A stretch of 64,000 nucleotides of DNA, from NCBI GenBank assembly GCA_965233675.1, contig OZ247498.1, positions 372,001 through 436,000 on the forward strand, read 5' to 3'. Shown here piece after piece: positions 36,553 through 44,988 of the stretch. This DNA comes from SZUA-309 sp965233675. GTDB lineage: Bacteria > Pseudomonadota > Gammaproteobacteria > Pseudomonadales > Azotimanducaceae. The notes under the pieces were generated by a model that saw only the letters and a list, made by a program, of their open reading frames with translations, was not told the DNA's origin and made no database searches. The translations under genes and the position numbers were made by a program. Each line of letters opens with the position of its first letter. Positions within the stretch are counted from its first letter, which is position 1.

Positions 36553-36930
36553 ATGATCGGATACGTAACCATTGGCACCAGTGACATGGAAAAGGCCTGT
36601 GCGTTCTACGATGCGCTGTTGGGCGAGATTGGTGGTTCCCAGCTCATGGGGATGGATCGCATCAAGTTTTATGGCACCGGCGGAGACGGCGCCATGCTGG
36701 CGGTCTGCATTCCCTACGATGAGAACGAACAGAACTGCGGCAACGGCAACATGGTGGCCATCAATGCCGGTGATGAAGCAACCGTTGCCAAGCTTTACGC
36801 AAAGGCCCGGGAGCTCGGTGCGACAGACGAAGGCGAGCCGGGTGACCGGATCCCCGGCGTATTCCACGGCGCCTATGTCCGGGACCTGGATGGCAACAAG
36901 CTCTGCTTCTATGTCATGAATATGGGTTGA
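36553..36930 (+). CDS. VOC family (glyoxalase-like) protein
   Basis: A 125-residue vicinal-oxygen-chelate protein: IGYVTIGTSDMEKACAFYDALL at the N-terminus and GVFHGAYVRDLDGNKLCFY at the C-terminus, the two beta-alpha-beta-beta-beta halves. A GAGGAAGAGA ribosome site precedes the ATG at 36553. VOC proteins include lyases, dioxygenases and resistance proteins, and the metal ligands here are not clear enough to choose. The gene is 31 bp after the DUF418 gene and 28 bp before the thiolase. Confidence 0.88.
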   Translation: MIGYVTIGTSDMEKACAFYDALLGEIGGSQLMGMDRIKFYGTGGDGAMLAVCIPYDENEQNCGNGNMVAINAGDEATVAKLYAKARELGATDEGEPGDRIPGVFHGAYVRDLDGNKLCFYVMNMG

Positions 36931-36958
36931 GTCGTCTGGGACTCTGGGGGAAATCCAA

Positions 36959-38149
36959 ATGAGCGAAGCCGTCGTAATCGTCGACAGCATCCGCACGGGC
37001 CTTGCCAAGGCCCACCGCGGCACCTTCAACCTGACCCGATCAGACGATCTGGTTGCGCATTGCATCGATTCGCTGCTCGAGCGGAATTCGACCATCGACC
37101 CGGCTGAGGTTGACGATGTGGTGCTCGGCTGCGGACGGCAGGTGGGCGAACAGTCGGCAAACATCGCCCGTGATGCGGTGGTGCTGTCCAGGCTGCCGGT
37201 GAGCGTGGCCGGCACCACCATCAGCCGGGCGTGCTCATCCGGACTGAACAGCATCGCTTTTGCCGCCAGTCAGATTGCCACCGGTAACGGTGATGTGATG
37301 CTGGCGGGCGGGGTGGAATCCATCAGCGGTCTGTCCCGGGGGCAGGATGCCGAATTCGCCCAGAACCCGACCCTGCTCGATGAGAAGCCGGAGATCTACA
37401 TGGCCATGGGCAATACGGCGGAAGTGGTCGCCCGTCGCTACCAGGTCACCCGGGAAGCGCAGGATACGTACTCGCTGCAGAGCCAGCAGCGATATGCGGC
37501 AGCCGTCGAAGCGGGCCGGATCGCCGAGGAGATCGTGCCCATGACGGTCCCGTGGCGGAAACTCGTGGACAGGGAGACGGGTGCGACGGAAGTCGTCGAA
37601 GGCACGGTGGATAAGGATGAGTGCAATCGTCCGGGCACCACCCTCGAAGGCTTGAGTGCCCTGCCACCAGCTTTCGAAGAGGGTGGCAGCGTCACCGCAG
37701 GCAATGCATCTCAGCTCTCCGATGGTGCTTCCATGTCGCTGGTGATGAGCGAACGCCGTGCGGAGCAGCTCGGACTGGAGCCCATGGGCTATTTCCGGGG
37801 CTTCGCGGTTGCCGGTTGCGAGCCGGATGAAATGGGCATTGGTCCGGTGTTTGCCATTCCGAAGCTGCTGTCGCGTCAGGGCCTGAGCCTGGACGACATC
37901 GATCTGGTGGAGCTGAACGAGGCTTTCGCTTCCCAGTGCCTGTACTGCCGGGATCGATTGGGGATCGACAACGAGAAGTACAACGTCAATGGCGGCTCCA
38001 TCGCTATCGGGCATCCTTTCGGCATGACGGGTGCCCGGCTCACGGGGCTGCTGCTGCGGGAACTCGCTCGTCGCGACAAGAAGCTCGGCATCGTTTCCAT
38101 GTGCATCGGCAAGGGGATGGGCGCCGCGGGATTGTTCGAAGCCTGCTGA
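36959..38149 (+). CDS. Thiolase (acetyl-CoA acetyltransferase family)
   Basis: A 396-residue thiolase with the nucleophilic Cys92 in SRACSSGLNS, the ELNEAFASQ motif, the His in GGSIAIGHPFGMTGAR and the final Cys in SMCIGKGMGAAG. All four are expected for catalysis. The family either cleaves 3-ketoacyl-CoAs in beta-oxidation or condenses acetyl-CoA; the surrounding SDR, CoA-transferase and acyl-CoA dehydrogenase genes favour degradation. It is followed after a short AT-rich gap by an SDR gene in the same direction. Confidence 0.93.
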   Translation: MSEAVVIVDSIRTGLAKAHRGTFNLTRSDDLVAHCIDSLLERNSTIDPAEVDDVVLGCGRQVGEQSANIARDAVVLSRLPVSVAGTTISRACSSGLNSIAFAASQIATGNGDVMLAGGVESISGLSRGQDAEFAQNPTLLDEKPEIYMAMGNTAEVVARRYQVTREAQDTYSLQSQQRYAAAVEAGRIAEEIVPMTVPWRKLVDRETGATEVVEGTVDKDECNRPGTTLEGLSALPPAFEEGGSVTAGNASQLSDGASMSLVMSERRAEQLGLEPMGYFRGFAVAGCEPDEMGIGPVFAIPKLLSRQGLSLDDIDLVELNEAFASQCLYCRDRLGIDNEKYNVNGGSIAIGHPFGMTGARLTGLLLRELARRDKKLGIVSMCIGKGMGAAGLFEAC

Positions 38150-38192
38150 GTCTGGTCTTATAAAGAACCCATATATTATTTAAGAGTTTTAT

Positions 38193-38996
38193 ATGAATCT
38201 GAAAAATCTGTTTTCCATCGAAGGCAAAGTAGCCCTGGTCACGGGTGGTTCCCGGGGTATCGGCGAGATGATCGCCGCCGGTTTTCTGGCGAATGGGGCC
38301 CGGGTCTACATCAGCTCGCGCAAGGCGGACGTCTGCGATGCAACGGCCGAGCGCCTGCAGAAGGAATTCGGTGGTGAGTGCATCTCCATTCCCGCCAACC
38401 TGGCCGAACTCGATGGCATCGAAGCGGCGGTGGCGGAGATCGAGAAGCGGGAAGCGCGGCTGGATATTCTGGTCAACAATGCCGGTGTGTCCTGGGGTGC
38501 GCCCTTAGGAGAGTTTCCGGAAGTCGGCTGGGACAAGGTGATGGACACCAACGTGAAGGGCGTGTTCTTTCTGACTCAGCGACTTCTGCCGCTGCTGGAG
38601 GCGGCCGGCACTGCCGAGGAACCTGCCCGGGTGATCAACATCGGCTCCATCGATGGGATCAAAACACCCATGTTTGAAAACTTCTCCTACGGACCCTCGA
38701 AGGCTGCCGTGCACCATCTGACCCGCCAGCTGGCCGCCCATCTGGTCAAACGGAATGTGATCGTCAACGGCATCGCGCCGGGACCCTTCCCGACCTGGAT
38801 GCTCTCCACCGGAGTTGGTGGCGGCGGAGACGTGGACAACACGGACTGGGATGCCGTTGGAAAGGGTAATCCCCGGGGACGGGTCGGCACCCCGGAGGAC
38901 ATTGCCGGCCTCGCCATTTTTCTGAGTTCCCGGGCATCCGGGTTCACGGTTGGCGAAACCATCACCTGTGATGGCGGTACCGTCGCCAGTTCCTGA
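38193..38996 (+). CDS. SDR family oxidoreductase (FabG/RhlG-like)
   Basis: A 267-residue SDR with TGGSRGIGE (Thr17 onward), NNAG, and the catalytic Tyr166 and Lys170 (YGPSK). It ends with the family pattern GRVGTPEDIAGLAIFLSSRASG and ITCDGG. Substrates may be 3-ketoacyl thioesters or related alcohols. The ATG follows AAGAG in a stretch of unusually AT-rich sequence (38160-38192) that differs from the rest of the window and may hold its own promoter. Convergent, with only 7 bp spare, with the selenoprotein gene. Confidence 0.88.
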   Translation: MNLKNLFSIEGKVALVTGGSRGIGEMIAAGFLANGARVYISSRKADVCDATAERLQKEFGGECISIPANLAELDGIEAAVAEIEKREARLDILVNNAGVSWGAPLGEFPEVGWDKVMDTNVKGVFFLTQRLLPLLEAAGTAEEPARVINIGSIDGIKTPMFENFSYGPSKAAVHHLTRQLAAHLVKRNVIVNGIAPGPFPTWMLSTGVGGGGDVDNTDWDAVGKGNPRGRVGTPEDIAGLAIFLSSRASGFTVGETITCDGGTVASS

Positions 38997-39003
38997 CCGG
39001 GCC

Positions 39004-39555
39004 TCAGGGCTCACTGACCGGCGAATACAGGTGCTGTGATTCGACCCTGAGTGCCCGGTTGAATTTGCTGGAGGCATTCTCCCAGGCGATCACGGCGGTA
39101 AGCTCGACAATGGCCTCGTCGCTGAACTGGTCTTTCAGCTCAGCGAAAAGCGCGTCGTCCACATCCTGGTCCGATAGCGTGATCGCGTCCGCGTACGCCA
39201 GCGCGGCGAGTTCCCGTGCGTCGAACAGTGCCGAGTCTGCGTAGGTATCCAGTGCCTGGATCTTCTCGTCGCTGAGTCCTGCTTCGCTGCCCACGGCAGC
39301 GTTGATGTCGCGTCAGAACACGCAGCCGTTGAGACTGGCCACCCGGCGATTGACCAGTGCGACCAGGGTGGTGCCGAGAATGCCGTCCTTGTCCAACGCA
39401 CTCCACATGCCGCGCACCGCCTTGAACAGATCAGGCCGGTGAGCGTAAAGCAGGTGATTGTTCAGCGGCGCACCGAAGGTGTCTGATTGTGCTTTCAGCA
39501 TCGCCGATACGTATCCGCTGGTCCGGTCCGGGTCGATTTCCGGGATTCTCGGCAT
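39004..39555 (-). CDS. AhpD/CMD-family protein, apparent selenoprotein with in-frame UGA
   Basis: One 183-residue carboxymuconolactone decarboxylase/AhpD-like protein interrupted by a single in-frame TGA at 39313-39315 (codon 81). Homology and codon structure continue across it. The TGA replaces the second Cys of the family's CxxC redox motif: Cys78-Val-Phe-TGA, preceded by VNRRVASLNG and followed by RDINAAVG. A hairpin suited to a bacterial SECIS begins 11 nt downstream. The simplest reading is Cys-x-x-Sec. The ATG at 39555 follows AAGGGG. AhpD-type proteins reduce peroxides or serve as thiol-disulfide partners. A conventional readout would give two broken proteins, 39313-39555 and 39004-39294. 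Confidence 0.8.
39285..39301 (-). promoter_or_regulatory. Candidate SECIS hairpin
   Basis: On the coding strand CGCTGCC-GTG-GGCAGCG forms a perfect 7 bp stem with a 3 nt GUG loop. It starts 11 nt after the UGA, so the loop is 18 nt downstream, inside the 16-37 nt window known for bacterial SECIS elements, and it has the required G (followed by U) at the loop start. The hairpin lies inside the coding sequence, as bacterial SECIS elements do. Confidence 0.65.
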
Positions 39556-39682
39556 TGGGGTTCCCCTTTTTCTGAACCGAATAGGCGCCAATGATCGCAG
39601 GGATCGTTGCCGGGTGCATTCAGCTGCCAGACGAATTGTTCTATGCTCGCGGGCTCGCCTGACACCAGCTTGGAGTAGCACC

Positions 39683-40897
39683 TTGGCAGCACCACTTGAT
39701 GACATCACCGTAATAGAGGTGGACAGTTACATGGCGGCCCCGAGCGCCGGCGCGGTGCTGGCCGATCTCGGCGCCAGAGTGATCAAGGTGGAACCGTTCA
39801 GCGGCGATCCACTTCGCGGTCTGGGGCGCTCGGCAAAGATCTCGGGTCCGTTCGAAGACTACGACTTCGGCTTCGATGTGGACAACCGCGGCAAGCAGTC
39901 CATCGCGGTGGCGCTGGATACGGAAGAAGGCGCCGCTCTGGTCCGTACCCTGGTGGGAAAGGCCGAGGTATTTCTCTGCAACCTGCTGCCCCACCGTCAG
40001 GCTCGCTTCGGTCTGGATCCGGACTCGCTGAAAGCAGCCAATCCCCGGATCGTTCACGCCACGCTGACCGGCTATGGCACCGATGGTCCGGACGCCCTGC
40101 GGCCGGGTTATGACGTGACCGCCTTTTTTGCCCGCTCCGGGCTCTACGATGCCATGCGCGGCGGCGACGAAGGTGAAGTTCCCCAGGCGCGGCCGGCCCA
40201 GGGGGACAATACCGCGGGACTGGCCCTGGTTTCCGGGGTCCTGGCGGCTTTGCGCCTGGCGGAACGGACCGGGGAGGCGCAGGTGATCGAGACCTCCCTT
40301 TTTGAAACCGCGGTCTGGACCCAGGCCACGGACTTCGGCGTGGTCGCCGTGGACAAGGCGCCGGTTCGACGCCGGTCCAGACACAACCAGCTCGGTGCGG
40401 AACAGAACCGCTATCCCTGCGGCGACGGCAAGTGGGTGGTGATCAATCAGCTCGGCCGTGGCAGCTTCGAGCGCTTCGCCAAGGCGCTCGGCCGGGAAGA
40501 CTGGCTGCAGGACGAACGGTTTGCGGATGGCCGGTCACGATATCGGAACATGCCCGCTCTGGTTGACGAGGTGGATGCAGTGATGAAAACCCGGACCCGG
40601 GATGAATGGGGTGCGCTGTTCGACGATGCGGGCGTGATCTGGGGGCCGGTGCAGACCCTGGAAGAGGTGGCCGATGATCATCAGGCGGACGCGATCGGCC
40701 TGTTCCCGACCGTCACCCACGCAACCCGGGGCGACTACCGGAGTGTCCGCATCCCCATGCGCATTCATGGCTCCAGCATCGGTCCCCAGGGGCCAGCGCC
40801 GGAATGCGGGCAGCACACCGACGCGATTCTCGCCGAAGCCGGCTTGTCCGAAAAAGAGATCGAGCAGCTTGTTAAATCGGGGGCCATTCAGCGCTGA
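39683..40897 (+). CDS. Class III CoA-transferase, copy 3 (TTG start)
   Basis: A 404-residue CaiB/BaiF protein: ITVIEVDSYMAAPSAGAVL, GARVIKVEPFSGDPL, FLCNLLPHRQARFGL, the catalytic Asp candidate in AQGDNTAGLA and EAQVIETSLFETAVW. TTG 39683 is chosen because GGAG lies 7 bp upstream and the protein then begins at the normal family start. It is divergent from the selenoprotein gene (127 bp between) and precedes the redoxin-cytochrome gene. The substrate is unknown. It differs in detail from the other two copies, so it is probably not a recent duplicate. Confidence 0.9.
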   Translation: MAAPLDDITVIEVDSYMAAPSAGAVLADLGARVIKVEPFSGDPLRGLGRSAKISGPFEDYDFGFDVDNRGKQSIAVALDTEEGAALVRTLVGKAEVFLCNLLPHRQARFGLDPDSLKAANPRIVHATLTGYGTDGPDALRPGYDVTAFFARSGLYDAMRGGDEGEVPQARPAQGDNTAGLALVSGVLAALRLAERTGEAQVIETSLFETAVWTQATDFGVVAVDKAPVRRRSRHNQLGAEQNRYPCGDGKWVVINQLGRGSFERFAKALGREDWLQDERFADGRSRYRNMPALVDEVDAVMKTRTRDEWGALFDDAGVIWGPVQTLEEVADDHQADAIGLFPTVTHATRGDYRSVRIPMRIHGSSIGPQGPAPECGQHTDAILAEAGLSEKEIEQLVKSGAIQR

Positions 40898-40951
40898 ATG
40901 TGTTACTTTTGGTAATACCTGCGCGTCTATTGAGAGAGGCTGAGAGAGGCA

Positions 40952-42775
40952 ATGATGCAGAAATTCCCTGATCTGGCGGTCCTCGCCGCCGTGTTCCTTT
41001 CGCTGGTATCCACCGCTGCCATGGCCATCGCGCCACAGGATCGGGTGGAAAACTTCCGGCTGCTGGACAATCGTGGCGATAGCCACGAGCTTTATTACTA
41101 CGATGACATGAAGGCTGTGGTGGTGATGGTGCAGGGCAATGGCTGCCCCATCGTCCGTAACTCCATGCCGGCATTCAAGGCATTGCGAGATGCCTATGCG
41201 GACAAGGACGTGCAGTTTTTCCTGCTCAACTCCAATCTTCAGGACAATCGCCAGACAGTGGCTCTCGAAGCGGAGGAGTTCGACTACGACATTCCGGTGC
41301 TGATCGACGATACCCAGATCATTGGCGAATCCATGGATCTGGTGCGCACCGGGGAAGTGTTCGTGCTGGATCCGCAGACCTGGTCTGTGACCTACCACGG
41401 CGCGGTGGATGATCGTCTCGACTACGAGACGCAGAAAGCTGAGGCGGGCAAGCACTATCTGAAAGATGCCATCGACGACATGCTCGCCGGTGAGCCGGTT
41501 GAAGTGGCCAGCACCGAGCCGCTCGGCTGCCTGATCAATTTCCCGGAGAAACAGAACCGGGCCCAGCACGCGAGCATCTCGTACTCAGAAGAGATCGCCC
41601 CCATGCTGGCGGACAACTGCGTCGCCTGCCACCGCGACGGGGGGATCGGTCCCTGGGCAATGGCGGACTACAACATGGTTCGCGGTTTCTCTCTGATGAT
41701 CCGCGAAGTGGTTCGGACCCAGCGTATGCCGCCGTGGCACGCGGATCCGGCCATCGGTCATTTCTCGAATGACCGTTCTCTCACCGCCGAGCAGACCCAG
41801 AAACTCGTGCACTGGATCGAAGCCGGCTCGCCCCGTGGCGAAGGCCCGGATCCGCTGGCCGAGATCGATCACAACTGGGGCACCTGGGCGGTCCATGAGC
41901 CGGAACTGGGTGAGCCCGATTTCGTCATTGATATTCCGGCCGCCGAGATCCCGGCGACCGGTGTGGTGGACTACAAATACCACTTCGTGCAGAACAACAT
42001 CGGTGAAGATGTGTGGGTGAAAGCCGCAGAAATTCTGCCCGGCGATCGCAGCGTGCTGCACCACGTGATCACGTCCTATGGCGAGATGGAAACCGAAGGC
42101 CGGCGTAAAGGCCGGTTGAAGCGGGAAGGCCAGGGTGGTCTGCGTGGCTACGTGCCCGGCATGGTCAGCCAGCATTTCCCGGAAGATACCGGCGTGTTCC
42201 TGCCGGCGGATGCCACCATCGAATTCCAGGTGCACTACACCACGAATGGCAAGGCCACGGTGGACGAATCCAAGCTCGGCATCTGGGTCTATGAGAATCC
42301 GCCGGAGCATCAGGTGTTCTCGCTGATTCTCGCCAACGGCCGGATCAAGATTCCGCCCCACGCCAAGAACCATATGGAGACCGCGGAACAGGTGATGCCG
42401 AAGGCGGCCATCATCTACAACCTGCTGCCTCATGCGCATTTCCGCGGCAAGGCCAGTGAGTTCAGCGTGGTCTATCCGGATGGCAGCGAAGAAGTGCTGC
42501 TGTACGTGCCGAACTATGACTTCAACTGGCAGACCACCTATGAACTGGCGGAACCCAAGTACATTCCGGCGGGTACCAAGATCGTTCACACCACCTGGTG
42601 GGACAATTCAGCGCAGAATCCGGCCAACCCGGATCCGAGCATCGAGGTCACCTGGGGCGAGCAGTCCTGGGAAGAGATGCTGTTCGGTGCCGTACTGATG
42701 CGCATGGCAACGGAAGAGGAAGTGGCGGCCAACGAAAATCGGCCGACGGGTCAGGATCTGGCCAGCACGGACTGA
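40952..42775 (+). CDS. Exported redoxin/cytochrome c/copper-monooxygenase-like protein
   Basis: A 607-residue three-part protein. A signal peptide (LAVLAAVFLSLVSTAAMA) is followed by a thioredoxin/redoxin domain (about 30-190) with a single cysteine in GNGCPIVRNSMP in place of CxxC. A haem c site CVACH is at 223-227. The C-terminal half resembles type II copper ascorbate-dependent monooxygenases (DRSVLHHVITSYG near 365, LPHAHFRGKASEF, PNYDFNWQTTYEL, DNSAQNPANPDP). The arrangement is known in environmental bacteria without an assigned role. It is probably periplasmic redox chemistry on an organic substrate. A strong terminator follows. Confidence 0.82.
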   Translation: MMQKFPDLAVLAAVFLSLVSTAAMAIAPQDRVENFRLLDNRGDSHELYYYDDMKAVVVMVQGNGCPIVRNSMPAFKALRDAYADKDVQFFLLNSNLQDNRQTVALEAEEFDYDIPVLIDDTQIIGESMDLVRTGEVFVLDPQTWSVTYHGAVDDRLDYETQKAEAGKHYLKDAIDDMLAGEPVEVASTEPLGCLINFPEKQNRAQHASISYSEEIAPMLADNCVACHRDGGIGPWAMADYNMVRGFSLMIREVVRTQRMPPWHADPAIGHFSNDRSLTAEQTQKLVHWIEAGSPRGEGPDPLAEIDHNWGTWAVHEPELGEPDFVIDIPAAEIPATGVVDYKYHFVQNNIGEDVWVKAAEILPGDRSVLHHVITSYGEMETEGRRKGRLKREGQGGLRGYVPGMVSQHFPEDTGVFLPADATIEFQVHYTTNGKATVDESKLGIWVYENPPEHQVFSLILANGRIKIPPHAKNHMETAEQVMPKAAIIYNLLPHAHFRGKASEFSVVYPDGSEEVLLYVPNYDFNWQTTYELAEPKYIPAGTKIVHTTWWDNSAQNPANPDPSIEVTWGEQSWEEMLFGAVLMRMATEEEVAANENRPTGQDLASTD

Positions 42776-42797
42776 ACGGGTTCGACCCGCTTGAACG

Positions 42798-42826
42798 AAA
42801 ACCGCGCCAACTGGCGCGGTTTTTCT
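42798..42826 (+). terminator. Rho-independent terminator after the redoxin-cytochrome gene
   Basis: ACCGCGCC-AACT-GGCGCGGT forms an 8 bp GC-rich stem with a 4 nt loop, followed by TTTTCTTT. A run of A residues on the other side allows it to work in both directions, ending the minus-strand acyl-CoA dehydrogenase transcript too. Confidence 0.85.
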
Positions 42827-42848
42827 TTGTGTGCCGGTCGTGTGCCGG

Positions 42849-44027
42849 TCAGTCCGGAAGTCCGAGCACGCGTTTGGCGATAATGTTCAGCTGTACCTCG
42901 TTGGTACCGCCGTAAATGGTGACCGCCCGGTCGCGCAGCCAGCCGCGGGTGGCCTCCAGTTCGTCGTCACTGAAACCGGCACCGTCCCAGCCGAGGCCCT
43001 GGGTACCGCGGAGCATGGCTTTCAGTTCCGACCCCTCTTTGGCCAGGGTTGAGCCCACATATTTGAATATGGAAGTGGCCGCACCCGGTGCACCGGACTC
43101 CTTGCTCTCCTGCATCACACGCATGCCGGTGAGCTGCATGCTCTTTTCCTGCATCACGTGCCTGAGCACCGCATCCCGGGCCGCGTTGTCGGCGATCCGA
43201 CCGTTTTCTTCGCCGATATATTCTTTGGAGATGGCCGCGAACGGGTTCAGCCGCTTCTGTCTGGATTTGGGCGCCGGTGCTTCGCCGGTACCGGAGCGCT
43301 CGTACTGCAGCAGCCGTTTGGCTACCGTCCAGCCTTTGTTCATCTCACCGACCAGGTCTTCTTTCTGGGCGATGGCGTTGTCGAAGAAGGTCTCGCAGAA
43401 CGGTGAGGACCCGGAAATAAGCGGGATCGGCTTGATGGTGACGCCTGGCTGATCCATGGGCAGCAGCACGAAGCTGATGCCATCGTGCTTCGCCGCATCC
43501 GGATCGGTGCGTACGAGACAGAACATCCACTGGGCGTGATTGGCGCCCGAGGTCCAGATCTTCTGGCCGTTGATGACGAAGTGATCCCCATCCAGTACGG
43601 CCTTGGTGCGCAGACTGGCCAGATCGGAGCCGGAGCCGGGTTCGGAGTAGCCCTGACACCAGGTCACCTCGCCGCTGGTGATCTTCGGCAGGTGGCGTTT
43701 CTTCTGCTCTTCGGTGCCGAACTCGAGCAGGGTTGGGCCGATCATGGCGAGGCCCATGCCGGAAGCCGGCGGCAGCGCCCGGATCGCGGCCATTTCCTGA
43801 CGGAGGATAGCGCCTTCCTCGTTGCTCAGGCCGCCACCACCGTATTCCGCCGGCCACATCGGTGCCGTCCAGCCACGTTCGGCCGCCCGCTCGAGCCAGA
43901 GCCTGGCATCGTCCGTCCTGTACACCTCGTGGGCGTCTTCGAAGTGGATGGTGCCCTGACGCATGCTGTCCGGGCAGTTCTCCGCCAGCCAGGCACGGGC
44001 GTCTTCTCTGAATGCTTCGAGGCTCAT
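42849..44027 (-). CDS. Acyl-CoA dehydrogenase
   Basis: A 392-residue enzyme with the FAD-contact sequence WCQGYSEPGSGSDLASLRTKA, GQKIWTSGANHAQWMFCLVRT, and the C-terminal YGGTNEVQLNIIAKRVLGLP. It should oxidise an acyl-CoA at the alpha-beta bond and pass electrons to ETF. The GTNEVQ ending is typical of the family. Within the run it lies 109 bp downstream of the FAH-family hydratase gene on the same strand. The exact chain length or ring specificity cannot be read. Confidence 0.92.
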   Translation of the reverse strand: MSLEAFREDARAWLAENCPDSMRQGTIHFEDAHEVYRTDDARLWLERAAERGWTAPMWPAEYGGGGLSNEEGAILRQEMAAIRALPPASGMGLAMIGPTLLEFGTEEQKKRHLPKITSGEVTWCQGYSEPGSGSDLASLRTKAVLDGDHFVINGQKIWTSGANHAQWMFCLVRTDPDAAKHDGISFVLLPMDQPGVTIKPIPLISGSSPFCETFFDNAIAQKEDLVGEMNKGWTVAKRLLQYERSGTGEAPAPKSRQKRLNPFAAISKEYIGEENGRIADNAARDAVLRHVMQEKSMQLTGMRVMQESKESGAPGAATSIFKYVGSTLAKEGSELKAMLRGTQGLGWDGAGFSDDELEATRGWLRDRAVTIYGGTNEVQLNIIAKRVLGLPD

Positions 44028-44136
44028 GATTCCCCTTCCTGTTTCGTCAACGTTAAACCGTCAATTATTGCAGACCGGAAGAGAGCAGGCGAGACACCAC
44101 TTCGTGCGCCGGTCAGTCGGGGCGTTAGTGGATGGT

Positions 44137-44826
44137 TCATTCGGAGATATGGAGCGTGACCGTACCGAGATCGCTGCCGAATTCGCCCGTCCAGCGCCCG
44201 GGTTCCGGTTGATTCCGTTTGCCGAACGCGCCGGTGATGGCGCGATCGCCGGCCTTGAGCTGCCGGCCGTGTTCGAGCAGCTGATTGGCCAGCCGGGCCA
44301 GGGTCTCGAAGTGGTCGTCGATGTGTCCGGCGGCGGCCACGGTCTCCACCGGCCTGTCTTCGTGGCAGAGGCGGATCGACAGTGCCTCCGAGCGCCAGTT
44401 CTCCGGGATCTCGCGTACCGGGCCGACGACGATGCCCCAGTTCGCCAGGCCATCTTCGATGCGCTCGGCATCGGGAGCGGTCTTTGGGATGCGCCGCTGA
44501 TTGATCTCGAAACCGGGGGCCACGCCGGCCAGGTAGTCGCGCACCGTTGCAGCGTTGACCGGTCGGGTGATGCGCCTGCCGATGATGAAACAGACCTCGT
44601 TCTCGATGCCGCCGTTGCCCACGTCCGCCCAGGACAGGCTGGCCCCGTCGTCGAGAATCCGGGCACTCAGAATAAAGCCGAAAGGCCGCACGCCTGGGCC
44701 GAACGCGTCTCTTGATTCGCCGGAAGTCTGACCGAGTTTCCAGCCTCCCACCGATTCACCCTCTGCTTCCAGTGTAGCCAGGCGATCCAGCTGCCGTTGC
44801 TGTGCTTGCTCGAGTTCCTCGTTCAT
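44137..44826 (-). CDS. FAH-family hydratase (2-oxopent-4-enoate hydratase-like)
   Basis: A 229-residue protein resembling 2-keto-4-pentenoate hydratases and decarboxylases. It has the SVGGWKLGQTS segment, GGIENEVCFIIGR with the acidic metal ligands of the family, APGFEINQRR and a late ITGAFGK segment. Such enzymes hydrate ring-cleavage products in meta-cleavage pathways. Together with the Rieske oxygenase this is a hint of aromatic degradation, though no ring-cleavage dioxygenase is in the window. Its promoter region contains the 12 bp tandem repeat shared with the divergent MDR gene. Confidence 0.85.
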   Translation of the reverse strand: MNEELEQAQQRQLDRLATLEAEGESVGGWKLGQTSGESRDAFGPGVRPFGFILSARILDDGASLSWADVGNGGIENEVCFIIGRRITRPVNAATVRDYLAGVAPGFEINQRRIPKTAPDAERIEDGLANWGIVVGPVREIPENWRSEALSIRLCHEDRPVETVAAAGHIDDHFETLARLANQLLEHGRQLKAGDRAITGAFGKRNQPEPGRWTGEFGSDLGTVTLHISE

Positions 44827-44886
44827 ACTGCGTGGTCCATTATTCAGGCCGTCGTTCAGGGGCGTTTATCCAGGGTCTGGTGGTCA

Positions 44887-44946
44887 GCGTACGGATAAGC
44901 GTACGGATAAGCGTACGGATAAGCGTACGGATAAGCGTACGGATAA
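44887..44946. repeat. Five tandem copies of a 12 bp unit in a divergent promoter
   Basis: GCGTACGGATAA is repeated five times without error at 44887-44946. It lies between the FAH-family gene (start 44826) and the MDR gene (start 44989). Each unit contains the palindrome CGTACG, and the junction of the last copy gives GGATAAT, which resembles a -10 box. Copies identical to the base suggest recent expansion or selection. It could be a regulator-binding array or a length-variable promoter spacer. It is not a CRISPR, because there are no spacers. Confidence 0.95.
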
Positions 44947-44988
44947 TAGAACGATGGCAGAACGCAAAACACACCTGAGGAGAGAACG

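Noticed and set aside
39004..39555. Reading the UGA-interrupted CMD gene as a plain pseudogene or two genes
   Set aside because: Only one stop, at the catalytic Cys position, with no other decay, a well-placed hairpin and a normal ribosome site at 39555. A nonsense mutation remains possible but is less likely.
44887..44946. CRISPR array
   Set aside because: The repeats are contiguous with no spacers and no cas genes are nearby.
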